A stretch of 64,000 nucleotides of DNA from Clostridia bacterium (GTDB lineage: Bacteria > Bacillota > Clostridia > Christensenellales > Borkfalkiaceae): the NCBI GenBank assembly GCA_017463105.1, contig JAFTPU010000012.1, forward strand, positions 1 to 64,000, in the 5' to 3' direction. The number at the start of each line of letters is the position of its first letter. Within the stretch, counting starts at the first letter, position 1. Both the position numbers and the translations under genes were made by a program. The notes below the pieces were generated by a model. The model was not told the DNA's origin, made no database searches, and saw only the letters and a list, made by a program, of their open reading frames with translations. Shown piece by piece: positions 41,920 through 50,185 of the stretch.

Positions 41920-43033
41920 TCCCGATTTCCGCGGCGATCCCAAACAGAAGGACGCCGTCGTTTCCCGCCAGATCGCGCTCTTTGCGGCGTTCGTTCTGCC
42001 TATTTACAAGCTTCTTGAAGCGCCGTCCGTTCTCGCACGGTTCACAGGCGGCGACCTACTTTTGCCCGCCCTTTTGCATTACGTGTTCCAAACGGGTGTA
42101 CTGATCGCTCTGCTCGTCGCCGCGTCCCGTTCGGAAAAAACGCTGTTCGAGCGGCTGGACGAAAAGCTCGGCAAGTGGTCGCTTGCGGTATATATTTCTC
42201 TCGCGGCGTATTTTCTGTTCGCCTCGATATTGCCGCTGCTCGACCTCGAAAAATTCGTCTATGCGGCGTTTTTCGACACCGCGCCGACCCTTTTTTCCTT
42301 CGCGTTTTTCTTTCTTTTCTGTGCTTTCGTCTGCACGAAAGGGATCAAAGCGATGGGCAGGATCGCCGATCTGTCGCTGTTTTTGTTCCTGCTGCCTTTC
42401 CTCGCGCTGCTCGTCATGGCGCTCGGCGAAGCGGATTTCACCAATCTTTTGCCCTTTTTCGAATACGATCTGACGCATACCGTATCCGCGTTTTCCTATA
42501 CCTCGCCCCACTTTTCCGACGTTGCGTTTCTGTTGCCACTGATCGGAAACCTCCGTTTTAAAAAGGGCGACGGCGTGAAGATCGGAGTCGGCTACGGCGT
42601 CGGCTCGCTGTGTACCCTGTTGTTCCTCGGCGTTTTTTACGGCTTGTATTCCTCGATCGCATGGCGGGAGCATTATGCGTTCTCCAAGATCGCACAGTAT
42701 TTTCCCGCGCTCTCCGTGATCGGCAGGATCGATTTTCTGTTCGTATATATGCTCTGTATCGTACTGTTTTTCTACGTTGCCGCGCCGCTTTACTACACCG
42801 CCCATTTCACCGCGAAAGTAGGAAAGCTCCGAGGAAAGACCGCGATTTCGTTCGCCATCTCTTTCGCCGCGTTTTTATTCGTACTTTTCTGTAACAAATA
42901 TTACGATGCGATTTACGCCTTTTTCGGCACGCGGCTGTTCCCGATCTTTCTCGTTTTTTCCCTTGCGCCGACGGCGTTTCTGCTGTTGAAAAAAGACCGT
43001 GCGAAACCGCAAAAGGAGGCGCCGCATGCGTAG
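41897..43033 (+). CDS. gerB: Spore germination receptor subunit B (permease family)
   Basis: The 378-residue integral membrane protein of the spore permease family (APC superfamily) has about ten membrane spans. Recognisable elements include VSRQIALFAAFVLPIYKLLEAPSVLARFTGGD and IADLSLFLFLLPFLALLVMALGEADFTNLLPFFE. GerB-type subunits are thought to bind the germinant. AAGGAGAAAACG precedes the ATG, which lies inside the 3' end of gerA; the stop overlaps the gerC start by eight bases. Confidence 0.92.
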   Translation: MQATTTIDPDFRGDPKQKDAVVSRQIALFAAFVLPIYKLLEAPSVLARFTGGDLLLPALLHYVFQTGVLIALLVAASRSEKTLFERLDEKLGKWSLAVYISLAAYFLFASILPLLDLEKFVYAAFFDTAPTLFSFAFFFLFCAFVCTKGIKAMGRIADLSLFLFLLPFLALLVMALGEADFTNLLPFFEYDLTHTVSAFSYTSPHFSDVAFLLPLIGNLRFKKGDGVKIGVGYGVGSLCTLLFLGVFYGLYSSIAWREHYAFSKIAQYFPALSVIGRIDFLFVYMLCIVLFFYVAAPLYYTAHFTAKVGKLRGKTAISFAISFAAFLFVLFCNKYYDAIYAFFGTRLFPIFLVFSLAPTAFLLLKKDRAKPQKEAPHA

Positions 43034-44300
43034 ATTGCATCAAAAAAACACCGTCCGTTACTATATCCTGCTCGTCGTGATCTTCGTATTTCTCTTTGTT
43101 TCGGGCGATTTCGGCATGATCGACGTACAAAAGACCGCTATCATCATGGCAGTGGGACTCGATCGGGAGGACGACACCTTTATCGTCACTTCGCAGATCG
43201 CCGTTCCGCAATCGTCCAAACAGGGCAAATCGACGGAAACGGTCCAGCTCGTCAGCCGCGGTAAAACGGTGGCGGACGCATTCAAGGAGATCAACGCAAA
43301 AACGGGCTGGTATCCCAAGCTCGTGTTCTGCCAACTGATCGTCGTCGGCGAAAAGACGGCGGAAAAAAACGTGTTCGACGCGCTGGAATTTTTCCTGCTC
43401 GACGAGTATATGTCGGATAACTGTCTCGTCGCCGCCTGCGAGGGCTTGGCAAAGGATATGCTCAACGTGACCGCGCTCGTCGACCCGTCGGGGAGCGTCG
43501 CCATGCAAAAGGTCCTTTCCCCGCACGCCGAACGGGTGGGCACCGTCCTCCCCTCCACTTTACGCGAATTCGCTATCGGCTACTACGGCGAAAGCAAAAG
43601 CGGATATCTTCCCGTCTTAAAGACTCAACCGCAACAGGAAGAAATTTCGGGCGAACAGGGCGGCGCGGGCGCCTCTTCGGGCGGAAATTCCTCGAGCGGA
43701 GACTCGTCCTCGGGCGGTCCCTCGTCCTCGGGCAACGGCGGCGCGGGAGATTCGTCGGGCGGTTCGTCGGGCGGAGATAAAAAACAGGACAAGCCCGTGT
43801 TCAGCGCGAGCGAAACGGCTCTGTTTTTAAACGGAAAGCGGGTAGGCACGCTGACGAAAGAGGAAACCTTCGCGTTCAACGCGATAAAAGGGAAGCTCCG
43901 TCTCGCCTCCTATTCCGTGGAGCAGGACGACGGCGCGTACACGCTGACGGTGAAACGCAACGACCCGAAAACGAAATTCTCGCTCCATGAAAACGGCAGA
44001 ACGAGCTGTAAGATCGAGCTGACCGTATCGGCGGGCTTACTCGATCTTTCCTCCGCGCGTTCGGGAAAAGAAACGGCGGACGTGGGCGACGTGCCCGACG
44101 GCGTGTTCGAAAACGCGGAAAAACGGCTTTCGGCACAGATCAAGACTGCGTTCGATAAATGCCGTACGGCGAATTGCGATCTGTTCGGCGTGCTCGAATA
44201 CCTCCAAAAAAACGAAAGCAACCGCTTCGAGGAGCTGCGCTTCACCGCACTCGAAAACACGACCGCAGAAGTTACCGTGCGCTTCCGCAACGTGCGTTGA
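43026..44300 (+). CDS. gerC: Spore germination receptor subunit C, without a lipobox
   Basis: The 424-residue GerAC-family protein starts at the ATG at 43026 with AAAGGAGG upstream. An N-terminal hydrophobic segment (YYILLVVIFVFLFVSGDFGMIDV) leads into GLDREDDTFIVTSQIAVPQ, and later comes the conserved LVFCQLIVVGEKTAEKNVFDALEFFLLDEYMSDNCLVAACEG. Most homologues are lipoproteins, but here no cysteine follows the signal, so it is probably held by an uncleaved membrane anchor. A Ser/Gly run of about 60 residues (SSGGNSSSGDSSSGG type) links the halves. It ends the gerABC operon, next to a DnaA-box cluster. Confidence 0.88.
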   Translation: MRRLHQKNTVRYYILLVVIFVFLFVSGDFGMIDVQKTAIIMAVGLDREDDTFIVTSQIAVPQSSKQGKSTETVQLVSRGKTVADAFKEINAKTGWYPKLVFCQLIVVGEKTAEKNVFDALEFFLLDEYMSDNCLVAACEGLAKDMLNVTALVDPSGSVAMQKVLSPHAERVGTVLPSTLREFAIGYYGESKSGYLPVLKTQPQQEEISGEQGGAGASSGGNSSSGDSSSGGPSSSGNGGAGDSSGGSSGGDKKQDKPVFSASETALFLNGKRVGTLTKEETFAFNAIKGKLRLASYSVEQDDGAYTLTVKRNDPKTKFSLHENGRTSCKIELTVSAGLLDLSSARSGKETADVGDVPDGVFENAEKRLSAQIKTAFDKCRTANCDLFGVLEYLQKNESNRFEELRFTALENTTAEVTVRFRNVR

Positions 44301-44760
44301 GGAATTGTGGATAACTTTTTTACGTCTCTCACCCGACGGTTTGTCGAAAGAAAAAGCATATTGTCGAACGGCGTCGAAAAATAAAATTATAAAAATATGC
44401 AAAGACCCGTTTTCCCCACTTATCCACAGAAAAAGTGGATAAACGGGGGTTGTCCACCTATCAAAACGAAAAGCTGTGGATAACTTTTCAGTGGATAATA
44501 AGACGGAAAAGCGATTTTCCGCACTTTGCGCCACTCCAAGCCGCAAAAACCCGTGTTTTTGGTGGATAACTTTCGAAAAAACGGCTTTTGCATTTTTTGA
44601 CGGAAAAGTATAAAACTGTGGATAAACTTGTGGATAAAAGAAAAATGTGGATAAATTTTCACAAAAAAGGGCGAAAAATGAACGGTTTATCCACAAACAT
44701 ACGTTCTTTTCCACTTGCCGAAAAAGTTGTCCACCGTAAAAACGATTTATGCACCGCTTG
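44301..44760. other. DnaA-box cluster, candidate replication origin part A
   Basis: Seven exact TTATCCACA boxes lie at 44306-44314, 44420-44428, 44475-44483, 44617-44625, 44629-44637, 44646-44654 and 44687-44695. Four one-mismatch boxes are at 44434, 44490, 44561 and 44747. Both orientations occur. An AT-rich stretch (about 44380-44400) lies between the first two boxes. No gene is credible here. This density in about 450 bp is that of a bacterial oriC subregion. Confidence 0.85.
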
Positions 44761-44790
44761 ATAAATGAATAATCCATCGTTACAAAGCGT

Positions 44791-44820
44791 ATAAAAACGG
44801 AGCGCGTTTGCGCTCCGCTT
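44791..44820 (-). terminator. Terminator of cvpA
   Basis: CGGAGCGC-aaac-GCGCTCCG followed by TTTTTAT on the minus strand. Confidence 0.85.
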
Positions 44821-44841
44821 TACGTTGTTTTTCGATTCGAA

Positions 44842-45363
44842 TCAGAAATGGTATTCCGTGATGAGCCGATTCATCAGATCGCGCACGGGGTTGTTTTCGA
44901 AAAGTTCTTTTGCAAGGAAGGTTTCCTCCATCGCGTTCATGATCTCGTTGGACATATCGGGCGTATTCGCGATCAAACTGAGGACGGCGAGCACTAGCCA
45001 AACGATGAGAAGCCCCTCCGCGATACCGACGATAAGACCGAGCAAATGGTTCAGAGAACCAACGAGGGGGATCTTATCCACGATTGCGGAAACGACCTTT
45101 TTGATAAAACGGATAACGAGCTTTACGACGATGAAGATCGTCACCCAAGCCGCGCCGCTTGCCGCCATTATGCCCGCCTTTTCCGCCAATCCGAAAAAGC
45201 CGTTCGTCCATTCCACAACGGAATTCATAAGCATGAACGCCAAAGCAAACGAAGCGACCGTCGATATCAGCCCGAACAAACACTCGATAAAGCCTTTCTT
45301 CGCACAAGAGATGGTGTAGATCAACAACACGACGATCACCAGCCCGTCTATCAAATAATTCAT
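44842..45363 (-). CDS. CvpA-family membrane protein
   Basis: The 173-residue protein has four predicted membrane spans and the CvpA pattern: NYLIDGLVIVVLLIYTISCAKKGFIECLFGLISTVASFALAFMLMNSVV, then VDKIPLVGSLNHLLGLIVGIAEGLLIVWLVLAVL. CvpA proteins are linked to colicin V export in E. coli and to envelope functions elsewhere; the molecular role is unclear. GGAGGAAACGA precedes the start. It is monocistronic. Confidence 0.85.
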   Translation of the reverse strand: MNYLIDGLVIVVLLIYTISCAKKGFIECLFGLISTVASFALAFMLMNSVVEWTNGFFGLAEKAGIMAASGAAWVTIFIVVKLVIRFIKKVVSAIVDKIPLVGSLNHLLGLIVGIAEGLLIVWLVLAVLSLIANTPDMSNEIMNAMEETFLAKELFENNPVRDLMNRLITEYHF

Positions 45364-45398
45364 TCGTTTCCTCCGAAATATTTTTGTTTATCGGCTTT

Positions 45399-45427
45399 AT
45401 TATAACATAATACTTCGCCGATTTCAA
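45399..45427 (-). promoter_or_regulatory. Promoter of cvpA
   Basis: TTGAAA (45422-45427), 17 bp, TATAAT (45399-45404) on the minus strand. Confidence 0.75.
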
Positions 45428-45488
45428 CAAAAACGGCAAAAAAATATTAAAAAATATTTTCCTTTTCCTGCCGTTTTTTTCCATGCGC

Positions 45489-45517
45489 GTTTATTATACC
45501 CTTTTTCCGTCAATATT
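45489..45517 (+). promoter_or_regulatory. Candidate sigma-F-type promoter of yyaC
   Basis: GTTTA (45489-45493), a 15-bp spacer and GTCAATATT (45509-45517). It has the same spacing and nearly the same -10 as the motif before spoIIR. Confidence 0.4.
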
Positions 45518-45547
45518 TATACGGTAAAAAAAACCGCGAGGTAGGCG

Positions 45548-46180
45548 ATGGATTACGCTTTTCATATATATAACAAGTTTGCCGCAGACGGTGCGGCAAT
45601 GGCGATCGACCGACTTTTAAAGGACGATTTAAGCGCAAAGCTTTCCCCACGCGCTTTTTCGCAAAGCACGGGGGCAGGTATGCGTTCAAGTGCCTATTTC
45701 AGAAAAAATTTCGACGGAAATTTCCGTAAAAATCCCGTCGTGGTGTGTATCGGCAGCGACCTCGCCGTGGGCGACAGCTTGGGACCTTTGACGGGCTCGA
45801 TGCTCCGCTATAAAACGCAGGGCTTGGGCGTATTCGTATACGGCACGCTGAGCGCGCCCGTTACGGCGAAGGAGGTAAAATATCTTCGCGCGTTTTTAAA
45901 GGAAACGCATCCGCTCGATCAGGTGGTCGCGATCGACGCGGCAGTGGGCGCGGAGGGCGATATCGGATTGTTGAAGCTGAACGCCGCCCCTTTGTATCCG
46001 GGCGCGGGCGCGAACAAGAAGCTGGGCGCGATCGGGGACGTCTCGGTAATGGGTATCGTCGCGGAAAAATCAGTCGCGAATTACGGTCTGCTCAACACCA
46101 CGCGCTTAAATCTTGTCTACACGATGGCGGAGCTGGTATCCGACGCGCTCGCCGCCGTGCTGTGGGAAAGAAACAAGTGA
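45548..46180 (+). CDS. yyaC: Spore protease YyaC
   Basis: YyaC is a forespore-expressed protein related in fold to germination and hydrogenase-maturation proteases. The 210-residue product has the signature VVVCIGSDLAVGDSLGPLTGSMLRYK, FVYGTLSAPVTAKEV, VVAIDAAVGAEGDIGLLKLN and GDVSVMGIVAEKSVANYGLLNTTRLNLVYTMAELVSDA. GAGGTAGGCG precedes the ATG. The N-terminal STGAGMRSS is encoded across an exact copy of the 17-base motif (45670-45686), in a reading frame different from that in gerA or tatD. Confidence 0.92.
   Translation: MDYAFHIYNKFAADGAAMAIDRLLKDDLSAKLSPRAFSQSTGAGMRSSAYFRKNFDGNFRKNPVVVCIGSDLAVGDSLGPLTGSMLRYKTQGLGVFVYGTLSAPVTAKEVKYLRAFLKETHPLDQVVAIDAAVGAEGDIGLLKLNAAPLYPGAGANKKLGAIGDVSVMGIVAEKSVANYGLLNTTRLNLVYTMAELVSDALAAVLWERNK
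45670..45686 (+). repeat. 17-base motif, copy in yyaC
   Basis: Exact copy inside yyaC, coding TGAGMR in the third possible frame. Confidence 0.8.
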
Positions 46181-46430
46181 GTGACGTTGCATTCAAAGAC
46201 AAAATCAAAGGTCAAGGAACTTAGTTCCTTGTGGAGTGCAGAGGCAAAGCCTTTGCACCTCGACGGCAGTCGCGCCCGTAAGGGCGATAAAGTCCCAAAA
46301 CAAACAAAACGTAGTTTTGCGCCAAGCACCGCGAAGCGGTCAGTCGCTATGGCGAACAACGTAAAAGCAAAATACTTCGCTCAGTCCGCTTTGCAAATTT
46401 CGTTTTTATCGGAAAAAAATTTCGCTTATT
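46181..46430. repeat. Chain of perfect mini-hairpins
   Basis: The stretch between yyaC and the queT promoter carries a row of short stem-loops: CAAGGAAC-tta-GTTCCTTG, GAGGCAAAGCCTTTGC, CGCCC-gtaa-GGGCG, CAAAACGTAGTTTTG, ACCGC-gaa-GCGGT and CGCTATGGCG. No credible gene is present. Confidence 0.5.
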
Positions 46431-46434
46431 TTAC

Positions 46435-46463
46435 TTGACAGCCGTCATAAATAATGCTATAAT
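46435..46463 (+). promoter_or_regulatory. Promoter of queT
   Basis: Perfect TTGACA (46435-46440), 17 bp, perfect TATAAT (46458-46463). Confidence 0.9.
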
Positions 46464-46474
46464 AATCGGCGTAA

Positions 46475-46517
46475 TGGAAGGTTTTCGGTAAACACTTCCG
46501 AATAAAAAAACCGAGGT
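46475..46517 (+). promoter_or_regulatory. PreQ1-I riboswitch
   Basis: Stem P1 pairs GGAAG with CTTCC around a loop containing TTTTCGGTAAACA. An A-rich tail (AATAAAAAAA) then leads to ACCGAGG, whose ACCG pairs with CGGT of the loop to form the H-type pseudoknot. The GAGGT ribosome site of queT overlaps the pseudoknot, so ligand binding should block translation. Confidence 0.85.
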
Positions 46518-46525
46518 ACAACTTC

Positions 46526-47059
46526 ATGAAACAGAACAATGCCACCAAGCGACTTTGTCGCGCCGGCGTGATCGCCGCGCTGTACGTTGCGCTCACCTAC
46601 GCTTTTATGCCCTTTGCGTTCGGACCTTTCCAGCTCCGTCCCGCAGAGGCGCTTTGCATTTTGCCTCTCTTTTTCCCCGAGGCGATCCCCGCGCTATACG
46701 TGGGCTGTATGATATCCAATCTAACGTCCCCCTATCTCCTTTACGACGTACTGATCGGATCGCTTACGACTCTTATCGCCGCTCTCGGCACGTATTTCGT
46801 AGGCAGAATGATCAAAAAGGACCTGCCGAAGCTCCTTATCGGCGGCGTATTCCCCGTACTTTGTAACGCGTTTATCATTCCGTTGATCATCGTATTTTTA
46901 TGCGGCGGTGCGGAAGGATATGCAAGCGCGGGCGTAGCGTATACGACTTTCTTTTTCTCCCTGTTCCTGACGGAAGCGGTGTGGGTCTACGCGCTCGGTA
47001 TACCTTTATATTACGGCATTGCGCGATTGCGTAAACGCAATTTGGCGTTCTTCGAATAG
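46526..47059 (+). CDS. queT: QueT-family queuosine precursor transporter
   Basis: The 177-residue membrane protein has five to six spans and the ECF-transporter S-component pattern RAGVIAALYVALTYAFMPFAFGPFQLRPAEALCILPLFFPEAIPALYVGCMISN. QueT proteins import the queuosine precursor preQ1 or queuine for tRNA modification. The preQ1-I riboswitch directly upstream strongly supports this. Monocistronic, with a terminator shared with jag. Confidence 0.95.
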   Translation: MKQNNATKRLCRAGVIAALYVALTYAFMPFAFGPFQLRPAEALCILPLFFPEAIPALYVGCMISNLTSPYLLYDVLIGSLTTLIAALGTYFVGRMIKKDLPKLLIGGVFPVLCNAFIIPLIIVFLCGGAEGYASAGVAYTTFFFSLFLTEAVWVYALGIPLYYGIARLRKRNLAFFE

Positions 47060-47086
47060 TTTGTTTCGTTATAATTTTTCAAAAAT

Positions 47087-47116
47087 AATCCCTCCGCCTT
47101 ACCGAACGGAGGGATT
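47087..47116. terminator. Bidirectional terminator between queT and jag
   Basis: AATCCCTCCG-N10-CGGAGGGATT, with T-rich flanks on both sides. Confidence 0.8.
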
Positions 47117-47132
47117 TGCTTTTTCCGATTGA

Positions 47133-48107
47133 TTATTTATCTTCGTTGTTGCCGCTGTTTCCGAGGAAGATACCGAAGAAATCGTTGTTCTTCTTCATGC
47201 TCGTACCGCCCGAAGCAGACGCTCCGTCGTTACCTTCGCGATTGAATTTCTTATAGCCGCCGTTTCCGCGGTTACCGTAGCCGCCTTTACCGCCGCTTCT
47301 GCCGCGATTGCCGTAACCGCCTCTGCTTCCGCCGTTTCTGCCGCCCCTGCCGCGATCGTTGCCGCCGCGACGTTCCGTTCTCGCGGGGATAGCGGGAAGA
47401 TCGGGATCCTCGAGATTGTCGGGGATCACGACGATATAACGGTTGGGCTCTTTACCTTCGCTCTCCGTTTTCACACCCTCGTAAGCCGACAACGCCGAGT
47501 GAATAATCCTTCTTTCATACGGATTCATCGGCTCGAGTTTGACTTTTCTCTGCATGCGGATCGCTTTCTGCGCAAGATTTTCCGCCAGCTTATTCAACGT
47601 GCTTTCACGGTTTTCGCGATAGTTTTCGCAATCGACCACCACGCGTTTATAATCGTCCCTGCCCGTGTTCGCGACCGCGCCCGCAAGCGTCTGGATCGCG
47701 TCCAGCATTACGCCGTGTTTACCGATCACGGACGTCGTATTCGTCGCCGTTACGTTGATCTCCACCTTTTCGCCCTCGGAAACGAGTTCCGTACAAGCCT
47801 TGATGTTCAACAGCTTGAACAACCCTTCGAGGAATACGACCGTTCTTTCTCCGTCCGTCAGTTTTCCGTTTTCAATCGTGGCTTTTACAACGGGCGCCGC
47901 TTCTTCCGTCGCTTCCTCCGTTTCCAATTCTTTTTCTTCCGCGTTGATCGCCGCGATCTCCACGCGCGCTTTCACGGAACCGAACAGTTTCTTTTTCCCT
48001 TCTTCGAGAATGCGGATATCCGCTTCTTCCTTCTTCAATCCCAGCTCTTTCAAGCCCATTTCGACAGCTTCTTCTACCGTCTTGCCCGTAAATTCGATAT
48101 ACTTCAT
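47133..48107 (-). CDS. jag: Jag/KhpB RNA-binding protein with Gly/Arg-rich tail
   Basis: The 324-residue protein has an N-terminal Jag domain (1-52, MKYIEFTGKTVEEAVEMGLKELGLKKEEADIRILEEGKKKLFG) and an acidic linker. A KH-type domain (about 90-165, with VIGKHGVMLDAIQTL) and an R3H domain (about 170-230, MNPYERRIIHSALSAYEGVKTESEGKEPNRYIVV) follow. It ends in an unusual RGG-like tail (about 245-300, repeated GGYGNRGRSGGKGGYGNRGNGG). KhpB binds small RNAs and affects cell elongation. It is the last gene of dnaN-rpmH-rnpA-yidD-yidC-jag. Confidence 0.94.
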   Translation of the reverse strand: MKYIEFTGKTVEEAVEMGLKELGLKKEEADIRILEEGKKKLFGSVKARVEIAAINAEEKELETEEATEEAAPVVKATIENGKLTDGERTVVFLEGLFKLLNIKACTELVSEGEKVEINVTATNTTSVIGKHGVMLDAIQTLAGAVANTGRDDYKRVVVDCENYRENRESTLNKLAENLAQKAIRMQRKVKLEPMNPYERRIIHSALSAYEGVKTESEGKEPNRYIVVIPDNLEDPDLPAIPARTERRGGNDRGRGGRNGGSRGGYGNRGRSGGKGGYGNRGNGGYKKFNREGNDGASASGGTSMKKNNDFFGIFLGNSGNNEDK

Positions 48108-48152
48108 TTTTTTCTCTCCCGAGCCCCTTATTCCTTTTAAGGGAACTTTTTC

Positions 48153-49745
48153 TTATCTTTTTTTATTTTTTAATTCTGCCACATCAACTGTACTATCACA
48201 AGCAGGACAAAATACTGTTTCTTCTTCTTTTTTGTATAACAGTTTTTTTCCACAATTAGGACAAATACCTGTTAAAGAAAACTTTTTATCCTTGTTTTGC
48301 GTTTTTTGCTCTTTTTCCGCTTTGAGCGCCTTTGCCGCGTTCGTTGCGCGGAAACGCTTATCGTATTGCGCCTGCACAGCCTTTTCCGCTTTCTTTTTCT
48401 CGTTCACGTCGACCGCTTTATTGATGATCAACGTCGAGAACAACGATAATACGTTGCTCATGATCATGTAAATCGAGAACGCCGAGCTGTACATAAACGA
48501 GAAGATCGCAAACATACCCGTCATCACGACCATCATGATTTTCTGCTGGGACGCGCCCTGCCCGTCTACCGACGAATATTTCTGCTGTTCCTTTTGCGAA
48601 CGCATGGAAACGAACTGCTGCAACAAGATCGTACCGATCGACAGCACGATCAAAACGAAATACCCGTTTGCTTGGCTTTTTTCCGCGTCGAGCTTCGTCG
48701 TAATGTCGTCATACACGTATTCCTCGTACGCGTTGGTGTACGCTTTTACTTCCGCCAGCTCGTATTTCTCGCCGTTGATCTTGAACTTTTCTTTCGAAAC
48801 CTCCGTCTTGAAATCGGAATAACCGAGAACGGGATTCTTATAGCTCGCGTCCGTAGCCCATATATTTTTGATCCAAAGGAAAGACGTATGATTTTTGATC
48901 TCGTTTTCATACGATTGCTTTACCGCATACTGCGCCTGTTCCGTGAAATAATCGGTCAACGCCTTTTCCGCGATCTCTTTTTTCTGCTCGTAGGTGAGCG
49001 TCGCGTTTTCGGCTACCGCCTGTCCGACCGCGTTATCCACCCAAGCTTTGATCTCCGCGCTTTCGCCGTATGCTTTCGCGCTGTCGATATAATATTTTTT
49101 ACTCTGATCGCCCGAAGGATATACGGAGACCGCGTCGATCGCCGCCGCCGTCTTTTCCGTGGTTGCGGGTACGGTATAATAAACGTACATACCCTCCGCT
49201 TCCGACTTGATCACGAATTTATCGCCGTCCACGCGCACCAGCTCGTCGATATTGCCGTCGGTCAGATCGGGACAATACGATTCGATCTTCGCGTTATACG
49301 CGTTTACCATATCGTTATAATTTTCGATATTGGAATATTGAGCGAAAGTATTGAACGCGTTGATGGCAACGATGAAGATGACCATCGAGAGGATCATCGG
49401 CAGACAGGAGGAGCACATCGAAAACCCGCTCTCCTTGTACATTTCCATGACCTTTTGGTTATATTTATCCTTATCGTTGGCGTACTGCTTTTGCAGTTTT
49501 TCCATCTTTTCCTGATTTTCTTTCATTTTAATGTTCTGTTTTCGCATCGTGATACGCTGGAACACGTCGAAAGGCAGAACGATCACTTTCAAAATGATCG
49601 AGAACAGGATGATACCGACACCCACCGAGCCTACGCCCTTGATGAGCAAACTGATCAATTTACCTATCCAATTGAGAGCGACGTCGAACGTTTCCCCGTA
49701 CAGGGTGATACTAACGCCGTTCGTAAGCATATTTAGAATTTCCAT
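48153..49745 (-). CDS. yidC: Membrane insertase YidC with zinc-ribbon tail
   Basis: YidC/Oxa1 inserts membrane proteins. The insertase core is clear: VGVGIILFSIILKVIVLPFDVFQRITMRKQN, the QKQYANDKDKYNQKVMEMYKESG coiled loop, and later spans. A polar insertion of about 180 residues (about 145-325) separates spans of the core. The C-terminus ends in a zinc ribbon, CPNCGKKLLYKKEEETVFCPAC. The final 150 bp that encode this ribbon are visibly more AT-rich than the rest of the gene. At 530 residues it is about twice the usual Gram-positive length. Confidence 0.92.
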   Translation of the reverse strand: MEILNMLTNGVSITLYGETFDVALNWIGKLISLLIKGVGSVGVGIILFSIILKVIVLPFDVFQRITMRKQNIKMKENQEKMEKLQKQYANDKDKYNQKVMEMYKESGFSMCSSCLPMILSMVIFIVAINAFNTFAQYSNIENYNDMVNAYNAKIESYCPDLTDGNIDELVRVDGDKFVIKSEAEGMYVYYTVPATTEKTAAAIDAVSVYPSGDQSKKYYIDSAKAYGESAEIKAWVDNAVGQAVAENATLTYEQKKEIAEKALTDYFTEQAQYAVKQSYENEIKNHTSFLWIKNIWATDASYKNPVLGYSDFKTEVSKEKFKINGEKYELAEVKAYTNAYEEYVYDDITTKLDAEKSQANGYFVLIVLSIGTILLQQFVSMRSQKEQQKYSSVDGQGASQQKIMMVVMTGMFAIFSFMYSSAFSIYMIMSNVLSLFSTLIINKAVDVNEKKKAEKAVQAQYDKRFRATNAAKALKAEKEQKTQNKDKKFSLTGICPNCGKKLLYKKEEETVFCPACDSTVDVAELKNKKR

Positions 49746-49846
49746 TTTTATCGTTGACCTTTTTTCGGCTGCACGCCGTAAACGGGATTTTTTTCGATTT
49801 TATTTACTTGTATACTTTTCCGAAACCCGATCTTACAAAAAGCCGT

Positions 49847-50185
49847 TTAAAGCAACCAACGTTTTTTGAAATATCGTTCGGGCGCGGGATCGTACCCGCC
49901 CTTGGAAAAGGGATTACACCGAAGTATCCGCCACGTCCCGAGCAATATCCCGATGATCGCGCCGTGATTGTTGATACACTCGAGGGTATATTGGGAACAG
50001 GTGGGGCGGTACAGACAGGTGTGTTTGGAAAGATGCTTCTGATAAAACAGGATCATGCGCATACAAAGCATTTTCGCGTAAGGTCTGAAAATCTTTTTTC
50101 TTAAAAAAGTATGCACTACTTTCGCGTTTTCTCTGCACAAACGCGCAAAATCCCATTTTACAGATTCTCTTTTTTGATAATACAT
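49847..50185 (-). CDS. yidD: YidD membrane protein insertion efficiency factor
   Basis: The family core is present: MILFYQKHLSKHTCLYRPTCSQYTLECINNHGAIIGILLGTWRILRCNPFSKGGYDPAP. As drawn the protein has 112 residues, with an N-terminal extension of about 40 not usual for YidD. The true start may lie at an internal codon, since the ATG at 50185 overlaps rnpA by 28 bases and has no clear ribosome site. Position between rnpA and yidC is the canonical one. Confidence 0.9.
   Translation of the reverse strand: MYYQKRESVKWDFARLCRENAKVVHTFLRKKIFRPYAKMLCMRMILFYQKHLSKHTCLYRPTCSQYTLECINNHGAIIGILLGTWRILRCNPFSKGGYDPAPERYFKKRWLL

Noticed and set aside
46181..46438. 85-codon frame after yyaC
   Set aside because: It runs through a chain of perfect hairpins and has no ribosome site.
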